A stretch of 64,000 nt of DNA from Aquibacillus kalidii (GCF_014280935.1 NZ_JACLZI010000036.1:372001-436000), one strand, 5' to 3'; counted from the first letter of the stretch, positions 49,386 to 58,553 are shown. Program-made: numbers and translations. The notes: generated by a model not told the origin, from the letters alone.

Positions 49386-49401
49386 TATTATTCATGAGAC
49401 T

Positions 49402-49432
49402 AAAAAAAGAAGAAAAGCAATAGCTTTCCTTC
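49402..49432 (-). terminator. Terminator of ykuS
   Basis: GGAAAGCTATTGCTTTTC hairpin with a TTTTTTT run leftwards. Confidence 0.75.
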
Positions 49433-49444
49433 CTCTATCTAGTC

Positions 49445-49687
49445 TTATTTAAGTCGGCTCTCTACAGCGTTACATACTTCGTCAGCTGACAATCCATCTG
49501 CGTTTATGACAGATCCATCAAAGCTAGCTGTTTGAATTCCCATTACATTTTTATCTTGACCAGAAATGACACAGCAATCACAGCCATTAACATCACTTTC
49601 TTGTCTTAGATCAACTGTTTCATACCCTTTTGCTTCAAGTGCGCCTTTAACATCAGATAAAGTTCCTTCTACACCGATACGTGTCAT
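49445..49687 (-). CDS. ykuS: UPF0180 family protein YkuS
   Basis: An 80-residue protein, [27 protein letters not shown], then [16 protein letters not shown] with a cysteine pair, diagnostic of UPF0180. GGAGG precedes the ATG. Adjacent to dapL (ykuR), as in B. subtilis. Function unknown. Confidence 0.93.
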   Translation of the reverse strand: MTRIGVEGTLSDVKGALEAKGYETVDLRQESDVNGCDCCVISGQDKNVMGIQTASFDGSVINADGLSADEVCNAVESRLK

Positions 49688-49758
49688 CGTAAAACCTCCT
49701 CATATCAATTGGAATCTTCTTTAGAATTTGCAGAATGAAGAGGAGTTATTCATTTGAA

Positions 49759-50880
49759 TTAATATATTTGTCTAATTGTTTTTTCAACGACCTTTACACC
49801 AATAGATAAAGCCTCTTCCTTAGGCATTAATTTGGAATGATGTAACCCATTCGGAGAATCAACACCAAGCCAGAACATGAATCCCGGTATATCTTTTAAA
49901 AAGTAGCCGAAATCTTCACCTGTCATGGCAGCTTTAGCAGTATGATAGGTAATTTCCTTCTCCTGCTTAACTATTTCTTCAAATTGCTTTACATATTTTT
50001 CTGAATTATAAACTTGGTAGTAGTTAGAACCATAGTCAACAGTTATTGAGCAGTCAAAACTAATCTCAAAGCCACGAATCATCTTTTCAAGCTGCTGCTT
50101 CAAATCGTCCATAACCAATGGATCTAATGTACGCATTGTACCCTCTAATCTTGCTGTTTCTGCAATTACATTTTGGACAAACCCACTTTCTAATTTACCT
50201 ATTGTAATAACAGCACTTTCTAAAGGATCTATTCTCCTAGAGATAATTTGTTGTATTTGAGTTATAAAAGTACTTCCAGCCACTACCATATCCTTTGTAA
50301 GATGCGGGTATGCTGCGTGGCCTCCTTTACCCAGGAAGTCAATAAACAATTCACTAGTGTTAGCAAATAGTAATCCGGGCTTTGTTGAAACAGTACCCAC
50401 AGGTAATTCAGGGGCAATATGTAGGGCTAAAATAACGTCCGGTTTCCATTCTAAAAATTCCTGAGATTGCATTAAGGGAAGTGCTCCCCCCGGTCCTTCT
50501 TCAGCAGGTTGGAAGATAAACAGAACATGATCATTAATAGGTGATTTAGCAAGTTGTTCTAATACACCAAGTGCGATTGTCATGTGAAAATCATGTCCAC
50601 ATGCATGCATTTGTCCTACATGGTTCGATTGAAATGGATATCCTGTATCTTCCTTGATTGGAAGGCCATCAATATCGGTACGATAACCAATTATTTTTGT
50701 TGGGCTTTTACCATGTACTTTTACTAGTATGCCTGTTCGCCATTGCTTAATAGTGATATTTTGTTGCTCAAATGAAGCAATCACATTCAATAAGTACTTT
50801 TGTGTTTCATATTCCTGAAAACCTAACTCTGGTATTTGATGAAGATCTCTTCTAATTTTAACAAGTTTATTTGAAGTCAA
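49759..50880 (-). CDS. dapL: N-acetyldiaminopimelate deacetylase
   Basis: M20-family amidohydrolase (YkuR) that removes acetate from N-acetyl-LL-diaminopimelate in the acetylase branch of lysine/DAP synthesis. 373 residues. Metal ligands in [18 protein letters not shown] (Glu) and the C-terminal GLHHSK; dimerisation domain about 175-295. TTG start with GGAGGAGGG. It follows dapH after an intervening terminator. Confidence 0.92.
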   Translation of the reverse strand: MTSNKLVKIRRDLHQIPELGFQEYETQKYLLNVIASFEQQNITIKQWRTGILVKVHGKSPTKIIGYRTDIDGLPIKEDTGYPFQSNHVGQMHACGHDFHMTIALGVLEQLAKSPINDHVLFIFQPAEEGPGGALPLMQSQEFLEWKPDVILALHIAPELPVGTVSTKPGLLFANTSELFIDFLGKGGHAAYPHLTKDMVVAGSTFITQIQQIISRRIDPLESAVITIGKLESGFVQNVIAETARLEGTMRTLDPLVMDDLKQQLEKMIRGFEISFDCSITVDYGSNYYQVYNSEKYVKQFEEIVKQEKEITYHTAKAAMTGEDFGYFLKDIPGFMFWLGVDSPNGLHHSKLMPKEEALSIGVKVVEKTIRQIY

Positions 50881-50913
50881 TTTGTTCCCTCCTCCTGAAT
50901 CTTAGTTTAGTTT

Positions 50914-50943
50914 AAAAAAAGCAGGAGAAAACTCCCCTGCTTT
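50914..50943 (-). terminator. Terminator between dapH and dapL
   Basis: AAAGCAGGGGA...TCTCCTGCTTT stem with seven T in the leftward direction, directly after the dapH stop; partial read-through or a separate dapL promoter is implied. Confidence 0.8.
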
Positions 50944-50948
50944 AACGA

Positions 50949-51671
50949 TTACTCTTCATCTAATTTTCTGAGTGCTTGCATAATTTCTGTTTTTGATTTT
51001 GTTTTATCATCAATTTCCTTGATAACCTTTGCTGGTGTTCCTGCTACTACAGTATTAGGTGGAACATCTTTTGTTACAATGGCTCCAGCAGCTACAACAG
51101 CTCCTTCACCAACTCTTACTCCTTCAAGTACGACAGCGTTCGCTCCAATAACTACACCGTCCTCAATAACAACCGGGCTTGCAGATGGTGGCTCAATAAC
51201 TCCAGCTAGAACTGCCCCAGCACCAACGTGACAGTTTTTACCTACAGTTGCTCGTCCACCTAAGGTAGCATTCATATCAATCATTGTTCCTTCTCCTATA
51301 ACAGAACCAATGTTAATGGATGCCCCCATCATAATTACAGAACCTTCACCTATTTCGACCTGATCACGAATAATTGCACCAGGCTCAATACGAGCATTAA
51401 TCCCTTTCAAATCTAATAATGGAATAGCAGAATTACGACGATCATTCTCGATCACATAATCACTTATTTGACTTTCGTATGTATTTAGGACTTCTTTAAT
51501 TTCTTTCCATTCACCAAAGATAACTCCTGTCTCTGTATCTACAAAATCTTTAACGGTTTCAGGAAACTTTATTTCATTTAACTGGCTTCCTTTAATGTAA
51601 ACCTTAACTGGTGTTGATTTTTTACTGTTTGAGATAAAAGAAATAATCTCGTTTGCATCCATCATTTTCAC
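50949..51671 (-). CDS. dapH: Tetrahydrodipicolinate N-acetyltransferase
   Basis: Acetyl-CoA-dependent enzyme of the DAP pathway (YkuQ). 240 residues: an N-terminal helical domain with VVFGEW-like VIFGEWKEI and [33 protein letters not shown], then a left-handed beta-helix of hexapeptide repeats ([26 protein letters not shown] and on). The GTG at 51671 (MKMMDANEI) is eight bases after GGAGG and matches the known N-terminus; the frame to 51692 is too long. Confidence 0.95.
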   Translation of the reverse strand: MKMMDANEIISFISNSKKSTPVKVYIKGSQLNEIKFPETVKDFVDTETGVIFGEWKEIKEVLNTYESQISDYVIENDRRNSAIPLLDLKGINARIEPGAIIRDQVEIGEGSVIMMGASINIGSVIGEGTMIDMNATLGGRATVGKNCHVGAGAVLAGVIEPPSASPVVIEDGVVIGANAVVLEGVRVGEGAVVAAGAIVTKDVPPNTVVAGTPAKVIKEIDDKTKSKTEIMQALRKLDEE

Positions 51672-51790
51672 GTATATTTCCTCCAATAACATGTTTTCTC
51701 TACTTTACCAAAAATAAATACAAGGTGACAAGCATTATCAATTAGGTTTAAGCTCCTGGATGTAGATCAAGCACAGGAGCCCACTCGGTC

Positions 51791-52252
51791 TTATTCAGAA
51801 ATACTTGTTTTATGCTTATTGATGTGAAGATTCTTATTTAATTGTTTTAAGATTGCTCTTCTTGTCAGTATTCCATCAAAAAAACCTTCATTATCCACAA
51901 CACATACGAAAGGATAATTTATGACAGCTTTTAAACAAGTAAGAAAATCATCTTTTTTATTCAAACAAGGGATATCCTGGTTCATTACTTCTTCTACTTT
52001 TTTAGTGGATAATTTTTCCATTTCGAATCGCTCTAGCCCTAAAACACTTTGCAGTATTTTAGTCTTCCCTATTGTACCTTTGAATTTATAAGAAGAATCT
52101 AATACAGGAACAGCAGAATAACCTGATTGAACTAACACTAACAAGGCGTGCTCAAGCGGATTACCAATTTGAACATGAGCCACTTTTTCTGACGAAATCA
52201 TTAATTCTTCAGCAAGAATATCGGTCATTACTTTCTCTTCTACATTATTCAA
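51791..52252 (-). CDS. darB: CBS-domain c-di-AMP-binding protein (DarB/CbpB, YkuL-like)
   Basis: A 153-residue protein of two CBS domains, HVQIGNPLEHALLVLVQSGYSAVPVLDSSYKFKGTIGK then EVMNQDIPCLNKKDDFLTCLKAVINYPFVCVVD. B. subtilis YkuL (DarB) and Listeria CbpB share this form; apo-protein stimulates the (p)ppGpp synthetase Rel, and DarB also acts on pyruvate carboxylase, both relieved by c-di-AMP. TTG start, AAGGAG eight bases upstream. Single gene beside dapH. Confidence 0.85.
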   Translation of the reverse strand: MNNVEEKVMTDILAEELMISSEKVAHVQIGNPLEHALLVLVQSGYSAVPVLDSSYKFKGTIGKTKILQSVLGLERFEMEKLSTKKVEEVMNQDIPCLNKKDDFLTCLKAVINYPFVCVVDNEGFFDGILTRRAILKQLNKNLHINKHKTSISE

Positions 52253-52460
52253 TTAAAACACTCCTTTTTTAGAGACGTAGAAGGAGCTTATCACGCTTTA
52301 AAAGTCCCACACATATTTTATCATAAATAACCTAGTTTAACCATCTGATAGTGTGGTCAACATTCACTTTTATAGTAATTCTATCCATCTAAAAAAATTA
52401 AAAATGAATTCTAAAGTACAGGTCATAATAAACTTATCACTAAGAAAAGGGGATAAAAAC

Positions 52461-53096
52461 ATGACAACACACACCTATACAAAAAAAGAAGAATTCGTCC
52501 ATGCGATTACACATGGCATAGGTGCTCTGTTTAGTCTAGTAGCTCTTGTATTGCTTATTTTTCATTCAAGCATAAACGGGAGTAAATGGGATGTACTATC
52601 AGTAACTGTATTTGGAGTAACTATGTTTCTTATGTATCTTTCCTCAACGGTTTCCCACGGTCTACCTGAAGGAAAGTGGAAGGATCTATTTCAAATTTTC
52701 GATCATTCTTGTATATACATTTTTATTGCAGGATCCTATACACCCTTACTTTTAGGCCCTTTAAGAACAGAATCCGGCTGGACTTTCTTTTGGATTGTGT
52801 GGGGAATCGCAATTGTTGGAGTAGCTTTTAAATTTTTTTACGTAAAAAAGTTCTTAGTTCTTTCAACTGTTTTCTATATATTAATGGGCTGGCTAATTGT
52901 CCTCGTATGGGAACCTTTATCAAGAGCATTTCCGCCAGATAGTTTAAACTATTTGATGATCGGTGGTATCTTTTATACAGTGGGATCGGTATTTTATGTT
53001 TGGCGAAAGTTTATCTATCATCATGCTGTTTGGCATTTATTCGTTATAGCTGGTTCTGTTTTTCACTTTTTTAGTTTTTTCTTCTACATTGGATAA
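52461..53096 (+). CDS. trhA: PAQR-family membrane homeostasis protein TrhA (hemolysin III)
   Basis: Seven-helix protein of 212 residues. EEFVHAITHGIGALFSLVALVLL near the start, TVSHGLPEGKWKDLFQIFDHSCIYIFIAGSYTPLLL, and HHAVWHLFVIAGSVFHFF at the end carry the conserved His/Asp/Ser of the alkaline-ceramidase-like metal site. The ATG at 52461 follows AAAAGGGG; the long upstream frame to 52353 is not supported. Despite the old name, it is tied to membrane-fluidity control. Confidence 0.92.
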   Translation: MTTHTYTKKEEFVHAITHGIGALFSLVALVLLIFHSSINGSKWDVLSVTVFGVTMFLMYLSSTVSHGLPEGKWKDLFQIFDHSCIYIFIAGSYTPLLLGPLRTESGWTFFWIVWGIAIVGVAFKFFYVKKFLVLSTVFYILMGWLIVLVWEPLSRAFPPDSLNYLMIGGIFYTVGSVFYVWRKFIYHHAVWHLFVIAGSVFHFFSFFFYIG

Positions 53097-53119
53097 CTAT
53101 ATAAAGCTCATAATTTTTT

Positions 53120-53150
53120 CCCTACCTTATTAAAAGGTAGGATTTTTTTA
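53120..53150 (+). terminator. Terminator of trhA
   Basis: CCTACCTT/AAGGTAGG hairpin followed by TTTTTTT. Confidence 0.85.
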
Positions 53151-53223
53151 GTTGTTTCATGTTTATTCTCTAACAAAAAATGTTATAATACAACCCATGA
53201 ACAACGCTGAAAGGTATGTGCCT

Positions 53224-54078
53224 ATGAACCGACGAACATTTTTAAAAAAGCTAATAACAAGTTCACTAGCATTATTCGGATTAGGTGGCGGTACATATTA
53301 TTATGCTCGGGAAATAGAGCCAGGTATGCTTACAATTAAAGAAGCAGATATAACATCACATAGGATCCCGATTTCTTTTGATAATTTCAAAATTGTCCAA
53401 TTCTCTGACACGCATATTGGATTCCATTATACGTTGGATCAGTTTGAAGAATTGGTAAACACCATTAATAAGCATAATCCAGATTGTGTAGTCTTTACAG
53501 GTGACCTTGTAGATCGGCCAGATCAGTTTAAATGGGACAACCGGATAATCAAATCTCTAAGCAATATAAATGCACCTTACGGGAAGTATTGGATTTATGG
53601 AAACCATGATCACGGTGGATATGGAACAGATATTATTAAAGAAGTAATGGACAAAAGTGATTTTGTCATGCTGAAAAACGCTAATACCAAAATTGATAAT
53701 GGTCTAGACCGCTTCGTAATAGCTGGGTTAGATGACGTTATGCTAGGTGCTCCCAACCTTGATCATGCTTTAGAAGGTAGTAACCCGGAACTATTCACTT
53801 TGTTGCTCTGCCATGAACCAGACTATGCAGAGGTTGTGCAGCAATTTCCAGTTGATGTCCAATTATCGGGGCACAGTCATGGAGGACAAGTACAAATTCC
53901 TTTTTTCGGTTATATCTATACCCCTACTTTAGCAGAAAGTTATGTGGAAGGTAAATATTCGGTTGGACTACATCCCCTTCAATTGTACGTAAGTAGAGGG
54001 ATAGGAACAACGCGACTACCTTATCGATTTCTATGCAAACCGGAACTAAATATTTATCGTCTAGCTCACGATGATTAA
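53224..54078 (+). CDS. ykuE: Metallophosphoesterase with Tat-type signal (YkuE-like)
   Basis: Calcineurin-like phosphoesterase of about 284 residues. The N-terminus MNRRTFLKKLITSSLALFGLGGG is a twin-arginine signal; B. subtilis YkuE is a known Tat substrate. Metal motifs: SDTHIGF (DxH), GDLVDR (GDxxD), YGNHDHG (GNHD), and LSGHSHGGQ (GHxH). The ATG at 53224 follows GAAAGG and places RR two residues in; upstream frame to 53152 rejected. Acts at the cell surface; substrate unknown. Confidence 0.9.
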   Translation: MNRRTFLKKLITSSLALFGLGGGTYYYAREIEPGMLTIKEADITSHRIPISFDNFKIVQFSDTHIGFHYTLDQFEELVNTINKHNPDCVVFTGDLVDRPDQFKWDNRIIKSLSNINAPYGKYWIYGNHDHGGYGTDIIKEVMDKSDFVMLKNANTKIDNGLDRFVIAGLDDVMLGAPNLDHALEGSNPELFTLLLCHEPDYAEVVQQFPVDVQLSGHSHGGQVQIPFFGYIYTPTLAESYVEGKYSVGLHPLQLYVSRGIGTTRLPYRFLCKPELNIYRLAHDD

Positions 54079-54107
54079 TAATAAAAAGTAAACAAGGAGA
54101 TATTCCC

Positions 54108-54677
54108 ATGAATAAACGGCTAAATCTAATGTTATTTGCACTTATACTATTTCTAGTAGCTTGTGGAAATGAATACGAAGGAGACTTTTCTTTCGAAGTA
54201 CAGGAATTTAACTATACAAACCAGGAGGGAGAAACGTTTAGTAGCTCTGAATTAGAAGGGAAGTTCTGGGTTGCAGATATGGTATTTACAAACTGTGATT
54301 CAGTTTGTCCACCTATGACTGCAAATATGGCTCGCCTACAAAAGAAACTGGCAGATGAAAATCTAGACGTAGAACTAGTATCTTTTTCTGTTGACCCCGA
54401 CAATGACACACCAGAAAAATTAAAACAGTATAGCAAAGACCGTGGAGCAAGTTTTGATAATTGGAATTTGTTAACTGGTTATAAGCTAGAAGATATTAAA
54501 GAGTTTGCTATTAAATCCTTTAAAGCTCCAGTCGATAAAATAGCTGATTCAGATCAAATGGTGCACACTGTATACTTTTACCTAGTATCACCAGACGGGA
54601 ATGCTATTAAGAGATATGATGGTACAAAGGCTGCAGAAATGGACGAAATTGTTAAAGATATAAAAGAAATGATGTAA
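54108..54677 (+). CDS. sco: SCO1/SenC family copper chaperone lipoprotein
   Basis: Membrane-anchored thioredoxin-like protein of 189 residues that helps assemble CuA of cytochrome c oxidase (BsSco/YpmQ type). Lipobox FLVAC (Cys19), copper/redox motif CDSVC (Cys63, Cys67) and the third ligand His153 in MVHTVYF. CAAGGAG precedes the ATG. 30 bp after ykuE, possibly one transcript. It functionally complements the cta genes elsewhere in the window. Confidence 0.93.
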   Translation: MNKRLNLMLFALILFLVACGNEYEGDFSFEVQEFNYTNQEGETFSSSELEGKFWVADMVFTNCDSVCPPMTANMARLQKKLADENLDVELVSFSVDPDNDTPEKLKQYSKDRGASFDNWNLLTGYKLEDIKEFAIKSFKAPVDKIADSDQMVHTVYFYLVSPDGNAIKRYDGTKAAEMDEIVKDIKEMM

Positions 54678-54679
54678 CA

Positions 54680-54709
54680 TAAAGAAGGAATCCTTTCCTT
54701 CTTTTTTTG
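54680..54709 (+). terminator. Terminator of sco
   Basis: AAAGAAGGAA/TTCCTTCTTT hairpin and T run, right after the stop. Confidence 0.85.
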
Positions 54710-54782
54710 TTATCTTATTGCGATTTATGCTAAGATTGTGTAAGATGTACATCATAATCTAAGAAAGGAGGTTACTGACAAG

Positions 54783-55265
54783 TTGAGTAGCAAACCCATT
54801 GATAATTTGGAAGAGCTGGCAAAAGCTATTTTTGTTGTTAATAAGCATGCCAAGACTGCTCCAAATCCACGTTATCTATATAACATGAAAAAGACAGCCA
54901 TTAACAAATTACTTAAGGAAAAACAGGCTTCAAAAGTTGGGCTTCACTTTTCAGACCACCCCAAGTTAAGCCATCAGCATTCTACACTTCTAGTGCAGGT
55001 AAGTAATTACTTTTTTCATATCCCACCTTCAAAAGAAGATTTTAAAATGATGAAACATTTAGGAAGTTTGGATAGTAGTTATCGAAATCCTAAAACGCAT
55101 ATGTCACTTTCACAGGCAAAAAAAACTCTTTGCCTTTATTTAGACTGGGAATATCCTGAACCAATCAATAAGCGTGAAAATAGAAAACCTTACTCCTCTT
55201 CTTATTTCACTCCTTCGTCTTTAGGACATTTAAATGGATCACCATTTAAAAAGAGAAACTGGTAA
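54783..55265 (+). CDS. ykyB: YkyB family protein
   Basis: A 160-residue basic protein: ELAKAIFVVNKHAKTAPNPRYLYNMKKTAINKLLKE, then VGLHFSDHPKLSHQHSTLLVQVSNYFFHIPP and GSLDSSYRNPKTHMSLSQAKKTL, the YkyB family core. TTG start with AAAGGAGG upstream. Function unknown. B. subtilis ykyB is near patA and cheV, so this is local rearrangement. Confidence 0.9.
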   Translation: MSSKPIDNLEELAKAIFVVNKHAKTAPNPRYLYNMKKTAINKLLKEKQASKVGLHFSDHPKLSHQHSTLLVQVSNYFFHIPPSKEDFKMMKHLGSLDSSYRNPKTHMSLSQAKKTLCLYLDWEYPEPINKRENRKPYSSSYFTPSSLGHLNGSPFKKRNW

Positions 55266-55293
55266 AAAAGTCGTATATACATACGACTTTTTT
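55264..55293. terminator. Terminator between ykyB and the PLDc_N-like gene
   Basis: AAAAAAGTCGTAT/ATACGACTTTTTT symmetric hairpin in the 30-bp convergent gap. Confidence 0.88.
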
Positions 55294-55295
55294 AC

Positions 55296-55487
55296 TTAGT
55301 CATTTCGAATAATCAAATAGACAATTAAACCTAGAATCGGAAAAAATAGTGTACCAATTAATACAATAATGGCATATTCTTTACTATTCCCCTTCTCTAT
55401 AGAATCTCTATAGGCCCATATACTTGTAATTATATTTAAAAAGAATAGTAAAAAAACGAATAACAAAATAGAAGATATTACAATCAT
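55296..55487 (-). CDS. Small two-helix membrane protein, PLDc_N-like
   Basis: A 63-residue protein with helices about 2-24 and 38-60. ITSIWAYRDSIEKGNSKEYA and TLFFPILGLIVYLIIRND resemble the phospholipase-D-nuclease N-terminal (PLDc_N) helix pair seen at the front of cardiolipin synthases, here without the catalytic part. The ATG at 55487 follows GGAG by nine bases; the frame running on to 55748 enters repeat DNA and is not real coding. Role unknown. Confidence 0.75.
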   Translation of the reverse strand: MIVISSILLFVFLLFFLNIITSIWAYRDSIEKGNSKEYAIIVLIGTLFFPILGLIVYLIIRND

Positions 55488-55592
55488 ATTGTCACACTCC
55501 TTTTCTGCTATGTATACGTTTATCCCCCCGTTTAGTTTCGAAAATTTCGGAATGAAAAATGCACAGGGTCTTATGAAAAATTTTCTATAACT

Positions 55593-56158
55593 CTGCAGTA
55601 AGTAATTCTCTATGAACCTATAATGGGTGCGATCACTCGCTTCGGCAGAATACTCCGCTTTTCGTGGGCACGGCCTCAGCCTCCTCATCAGCAAAGAACG
55701 CTTCTTCCGGGGTCTTCGGACGCGTGCTGTTCCCACAGAAGTCTCCATATTCTGCCTACGCTAGATCTAATTTCCAATCCAATTGCGAGTAATACATGAA
55801 TTAAATTAATAAAGCAACTTCCTTTTATTCAATAGTTGTGCTAGTGGAGGAAATATACGGAGACTCCTCGAAAATACAACCCGATTTTCTTCGTGCGATG
55901 CATCGCTTCCGTAGCATCCTTTGTCCTGCGGGAACAGCGAAGACGATGAGACCCCACAGGGAGCGAGGGGTCTACTTGAGTAACCATCTTTGCTCCCTTG
56001 CACCGAGGAAGCCTGCTTCGAAGCGTTACTAGAAGACGCAGGTGTACGCACTTTTGCGACCGAGGAGGCTCAAGCTCCGCCCGCGGAAAGCGTAGTATAT
56101 TTCCGGAACGGTTGTCCAGCATATACTTAATAAAATTGTAAGAAGTTAGTTACTGCAG
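55593..56158. repeat. MITE-like palindromic repeat, long nested form (about 566 bp)
   Basis: Bounded by CTGCAGTAAGTAATTC at the left and GTTACTGCAG at the right. Left 55593-55722 is near-identical to the reverse complement of 2620-2752, and right 56060-56158 to that of 2542-2616. Between them lie about 330 bp of other GC-rich hairpin-forming sequence containing CTGTGGGGTCTC and GTTCCCGCAGG blocks. So it is either the full element of which 2540-2760 is a deletion form, or one palindromic element inserted in another. The three reading frames inside are artefacts of the GC-rich palindrome. Confidence 0.8.
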
Positions 56159-56198
56159 ATTTTCTCTCTAATATGTAAATGCAAAGTTTTAAAGATAA

Positions 56199-56241
56199 CG
56201 AAAACGAGGAGCTAGGTTTAATTTCCTGCTCCTCGTTTTCT
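56199..56241 (-). terminator. Terminator of the 56240 gene
   Basis: AAAACGAGGAGC...GCTCCTCGTTTT stem overlapping its stop codon. Confidence 0.88.
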
Positions 56242-56638
56242 ACATTGATTTAGTTCTTTGCTGTTTTAAAAAAGAAATAATATTGTGCGTTATTTGTAAT
56301 ACTATTAAGACCCCACCAAAAAACATAATTCCAAGTGCCGCATTTGCAAGATTGGATAGATCAAAAGAATCTAAGTAGCTAATTCTTTGACTAATTTGGT
56401 AAAGACCTAGTACTAGTATAAAGATTAGACTGCTTATTAAGTACGATAACGCTGCTTTCCATTGTAGTGCAACTAGTAGTCTAACTACTGGTGCAAAAAC
56501 ATAATAACTAACAATCATCCCTATTACTCCGACTAAAAAAAATAACTGTTCGTCAGTAATACCTAGTGATGTAAATTGAGAAAGTTTAATCCACGAACTA
56601 GCTCCCACACTGAAACTAGTAATCATTTGTTCATACAT
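56240..56638 (-). CDS. Three-helix membrane protein, unknown
   Basis: A 132-residue protein with hydrophobic segments about 30-55, 64-82 and 97-122, and a basic tail KQQRTKSM. I do not recognise the family. The first ATG (56638) has GGAAGGG only one base away, so the ATG at 56626 is also possible. Divergent from ric, whose Fnr/Fur-type sites lie in the shared gap and could act on this gene too. Confidence 0.65.
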   Translation of the reverse strand: MYEQMITSFSVGASSWIKLSQFTSLGITDEQLFFLVGVIGMIVSYYVFAPVVRLLVALQWKAALSYLISSLIFILVLGLYQISQRISYLDSFDLSNLANAALGIMFFGGVLIVLQITHNIISFLKQQRTKSM

Positions 56639-56716
56639 TCCCTTCCATTCCTAACTATTTTAATCTAGTAAAAGTATGTCCTTTCATCATCCACAATATA
56701 CTCTCGTTTTTACATC

Positions 56717-56731
56717 TAATGAGAATTATCA
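56717..56731. promoter_or_regulatory. Fur-box-like sequence upstream of ric
   Basis: TAATGAGAATTATCA matches the Bacillus Fur 7-1-7 consensus in 11 of 14 fixed positions; the right half ATTATCA is perfect and the left half weak. Iron control is inferred only. Confidence 0.35.
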
Positions 56732-56740
56732 CACCATTAA

Positions 56741-56756
56741 TGTGATGCAGATCACA
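56741..56756. promoter_or_regulatory. Fnr/Crp-type operator upstream of ric
   Basis: TGTGATGCAGATCACA is a perfect TGTGA-N6-TCACA site, the binding consensus of Bacillus Fnr and ArcR-like regulators, 55 bp before the ric ATG. Position suits activation of a promoter with a -10 in 56773-56783. Confidence 0.65.
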
Positions 56757-56810
56757 AAAAACGTAGCTTGTTTAGGATAAAGTTAACCTATAAGTCAAGG
56801 AGGGAAAATA

Positions 56811-57512
56811 ATGGGTACATTTACACAATTACATGCACCAGCAGATATTGTTAAGCTATTTCCAAAAGCAAGTGATATTTTTAAAAGGTATCGGATTGAT
56901 TTTTGCTGTGGTGGTGAAAAACCTTTATCACAAATCTTCGAAATAAAGACAAAGCTTAATGGGGATGAAATTTTAGGTGAATTAAACACTGCTTACACTT
57001 CTTGGAAGGAAAATGGGAATGTTGAAATGGACTGGGATTCTATTACTCAATCAGATCTAATCGATCACATTCTTGAAAAGCATCACCGCTTTTTAGATGA
57101 AGAGTTAACAGCTTTAGGACAATTTGTAACTAAAATATATCGAGTACATGGTCAACATCATCCACATTTAATTGATTTGTACAAAGTATATAATCAGTTT
57201 AAATCAGATATGGAAGTTCATTTAGTTGAGGAAGAAAAAGAACTATTCCCATTAATTCGTCAATACGAGATAACAAACGATGAAGCACTGTTATCTAAAA
57301 TAATCGACCTAAACAAAGATATGGTGTCAGAGCATCTAGCAACTGGAGAGTTGCTACAACAAATAAACGATCTTACTGACGGTTTCGTTCCACCTGCAGA
57401 TGCATGTAATTCTTATAGAATTACCTATGCTAGGTTAGCTGAGTTAGAATCAAATACATTTCAACATATTCATTTAGAAAATAACATTCTATTTAAAAAA
57501 TATGCATCATAA
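56811..57512 (+). CDS. ric: Iron-sulfur cluster repair di-iron protein (RIC/ScdA/YtfE)
   Basis: Repairs Fe-S clusters damaged by nitric oxide or oxidants. 233 residues: N-terminal ScdA_N domain with the invariant FCCGG (Cys32-Cys33), then a hemerythrin-like four-helix bundle with His/Glu ligands in HILEKHHRFLDEEL, HGQHHPHL, VHLVEEEKELFPL, MVSEHLATGELL and FQHIHLENNILF. AAGGAGGG precedes the ATG. Fnr-type and Fur-type sites upstream suggest induction under low oxygen or iron stress. Confidence 0.95.
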   Translation: MGTFTQLHAPADIVKLFPKASDIFKRYRIDFCCGGEKPLSQIFEIKTKLNGDEILGELNTAYTSWKENGNVEMDWDSITQSDLIDHILEKHHRFLDEELTALGQFVTKIYRVHGQHHPHLIDLYKVYNQFKSDMEVHLVEEEKELFPLIRQYEITNDEALLSKIIDLNKDMVSEHLATGELLQQINDLTDGFVPPADACNSYRITYARLAELESNTFQHIHLENNILFKKYAS

Positions 57513-57517
57513 AAACT

Positions 57518-57562
57518 AAAAAAGTACGGCAGATTAGCTCTTGAGATCTGCCGTACTTTTTT
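57518..57562. terminator. Bidirectional terminator between ric and the patatin gene
   Basis: AAAAGTACGGCAGAT/ATCTGCCGTACTTTT stem overlapping the patatin 3' end. Confidence 0.85.
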
Positions 57563-58409
57563 CCGATATAAAATTATTGATTTGTGTCTTCATTTGCTTT
57601 GCTTCCTGATAGCCTTGTTCATATAATCCATGAAGTTTATCCTTATTCCTTTCAATCCTACCAACAGAAAGAGGTTCAAGCGGTCGTATGATGAGTATTT
57701 CGCCTCTTTTTTCCATATCTGATAGCATATGAAGTGTTTGATTATACCTCTCATGTCTAGTTTCTAATGCCTGAATTAGCCCTGGATATCGCTTATACAT
57801 TTTCTTGACAATCCAACTAAATTTCATCGGCTTTTTTTCATATCCCCCGTGCCTAGTCAGAACAACTACATGCTTTTGGTTACCTATATCTATCGATGGT
57901 TTTATCGGAATAGGGTCAGCTATTCCGCCATCCATTAAATTCCTCCCCTTATATCGCACACTCGGAGCTATAAATGGAAGTGAGCTAGAAGCACGAACTA
58001 CTTTTAGTAAATCTTCCTGTTCTGTAAACGTATCAAAATAAACAGCTTCACCAGTATCTATGTCTGTAGTACTAGCAACAAATTTTTTATTTGATTGCAG
58101 GAATGAGTTAAATTGAAATGGAACTAACTGATTAGGAAGTGTATCAAATATAAAGTCCATCCCAAACAACTCCCTTGTTTTCAGTGCTCGTTTATAGGAA
58201 ATATACTCTGGGTGGCTACCATATTCAACAAGCACTTTATAGTTTCTGCCTCTTTGACCCGAAACATAAGATGTACCATTACAAGCACCCGCAGAAGCTC
58301 CCACAATAAATGGAAATTCAATAGATTCATCATGAAAAAAATCTAATACTCCTGCTGTGTATGCGCCTCTCATGCCTCCTCCTTCTAATACAAGCCCTAT
58401 TTGATTCAA
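57534..58409 (-). CDS. Patatin family phospholipase (YjjU-like)
   Basis: Second patatin in the window, 291 residues, of a different subgroup from ylbK. Oxyanion loop EGGGMRGAYTAGVL, nucleophile GASAG (Ser39) and catalytic Asp160 in LMDGG. C-terminal DUF6363-like region (about 215-280). TTG start with AAGAAGG upstream. Predicted cytoplasmic acyl hydrolase; substrate unknown. Confidence 0.88.
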   Translation of the reverse strand: MNQIGLVLEGGGMRGAYTAGVLDFFHDESIEFPFIVGASAGACNGTSYVSGQRGRNYKVLVEYGSHPEYISYKRALKTRELFGMDFIFDTLPNQLVPFQFNSFLQSNKKFVASTTDIDTGEAVYFDTFTEQEDLLKVVRASSSLPFIAPSVRYKGRNLMDGGIADPIPIKPSIDIGNQKHVVVLTRHGGYEKKPMKFSWIVKKMYKRYPGLIQALETRHERYNQTLHMLSDMEKRGEILIIRPLEPLSVGRIERNKDKLHGLYEQGYQEAKQMKTQINNFISEKSTADLKS

Positions 58410-58516
58410 AAAGAACGCCTTCTTTCTAATAATTTCAGAACGAATGGATTTAAGACCATCCTACTATGTAGAATTATAAAGAAGATGATAGACAATATCG
58501 ATCGATTTGCTTACAA

Positions 58517-58553
58517 TAAAAAAATCCTATCTTCATAGATAAGGATTTTTTAA
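58517..58553 (-). terminator. Terminator of fbpB
   Basis: AAAAAATCCT...AGGATTTTTT hairpin 33 nt after the fbpB stop. Confidence 0.82.

Noticed and set aside
55296-55748. Fusion of the PLDc_N-like protein with an arginine-rich N-terminus
   Set aside because: The extra 87 codons run into the repeat; a proper ATG with SD exists at 55487.
55806-56122. Several arginine/serine-rich frames of 64-93 codons
   Set aside because: Inside the long repeat, no SD, and composition follows the GC-rich palindrome.
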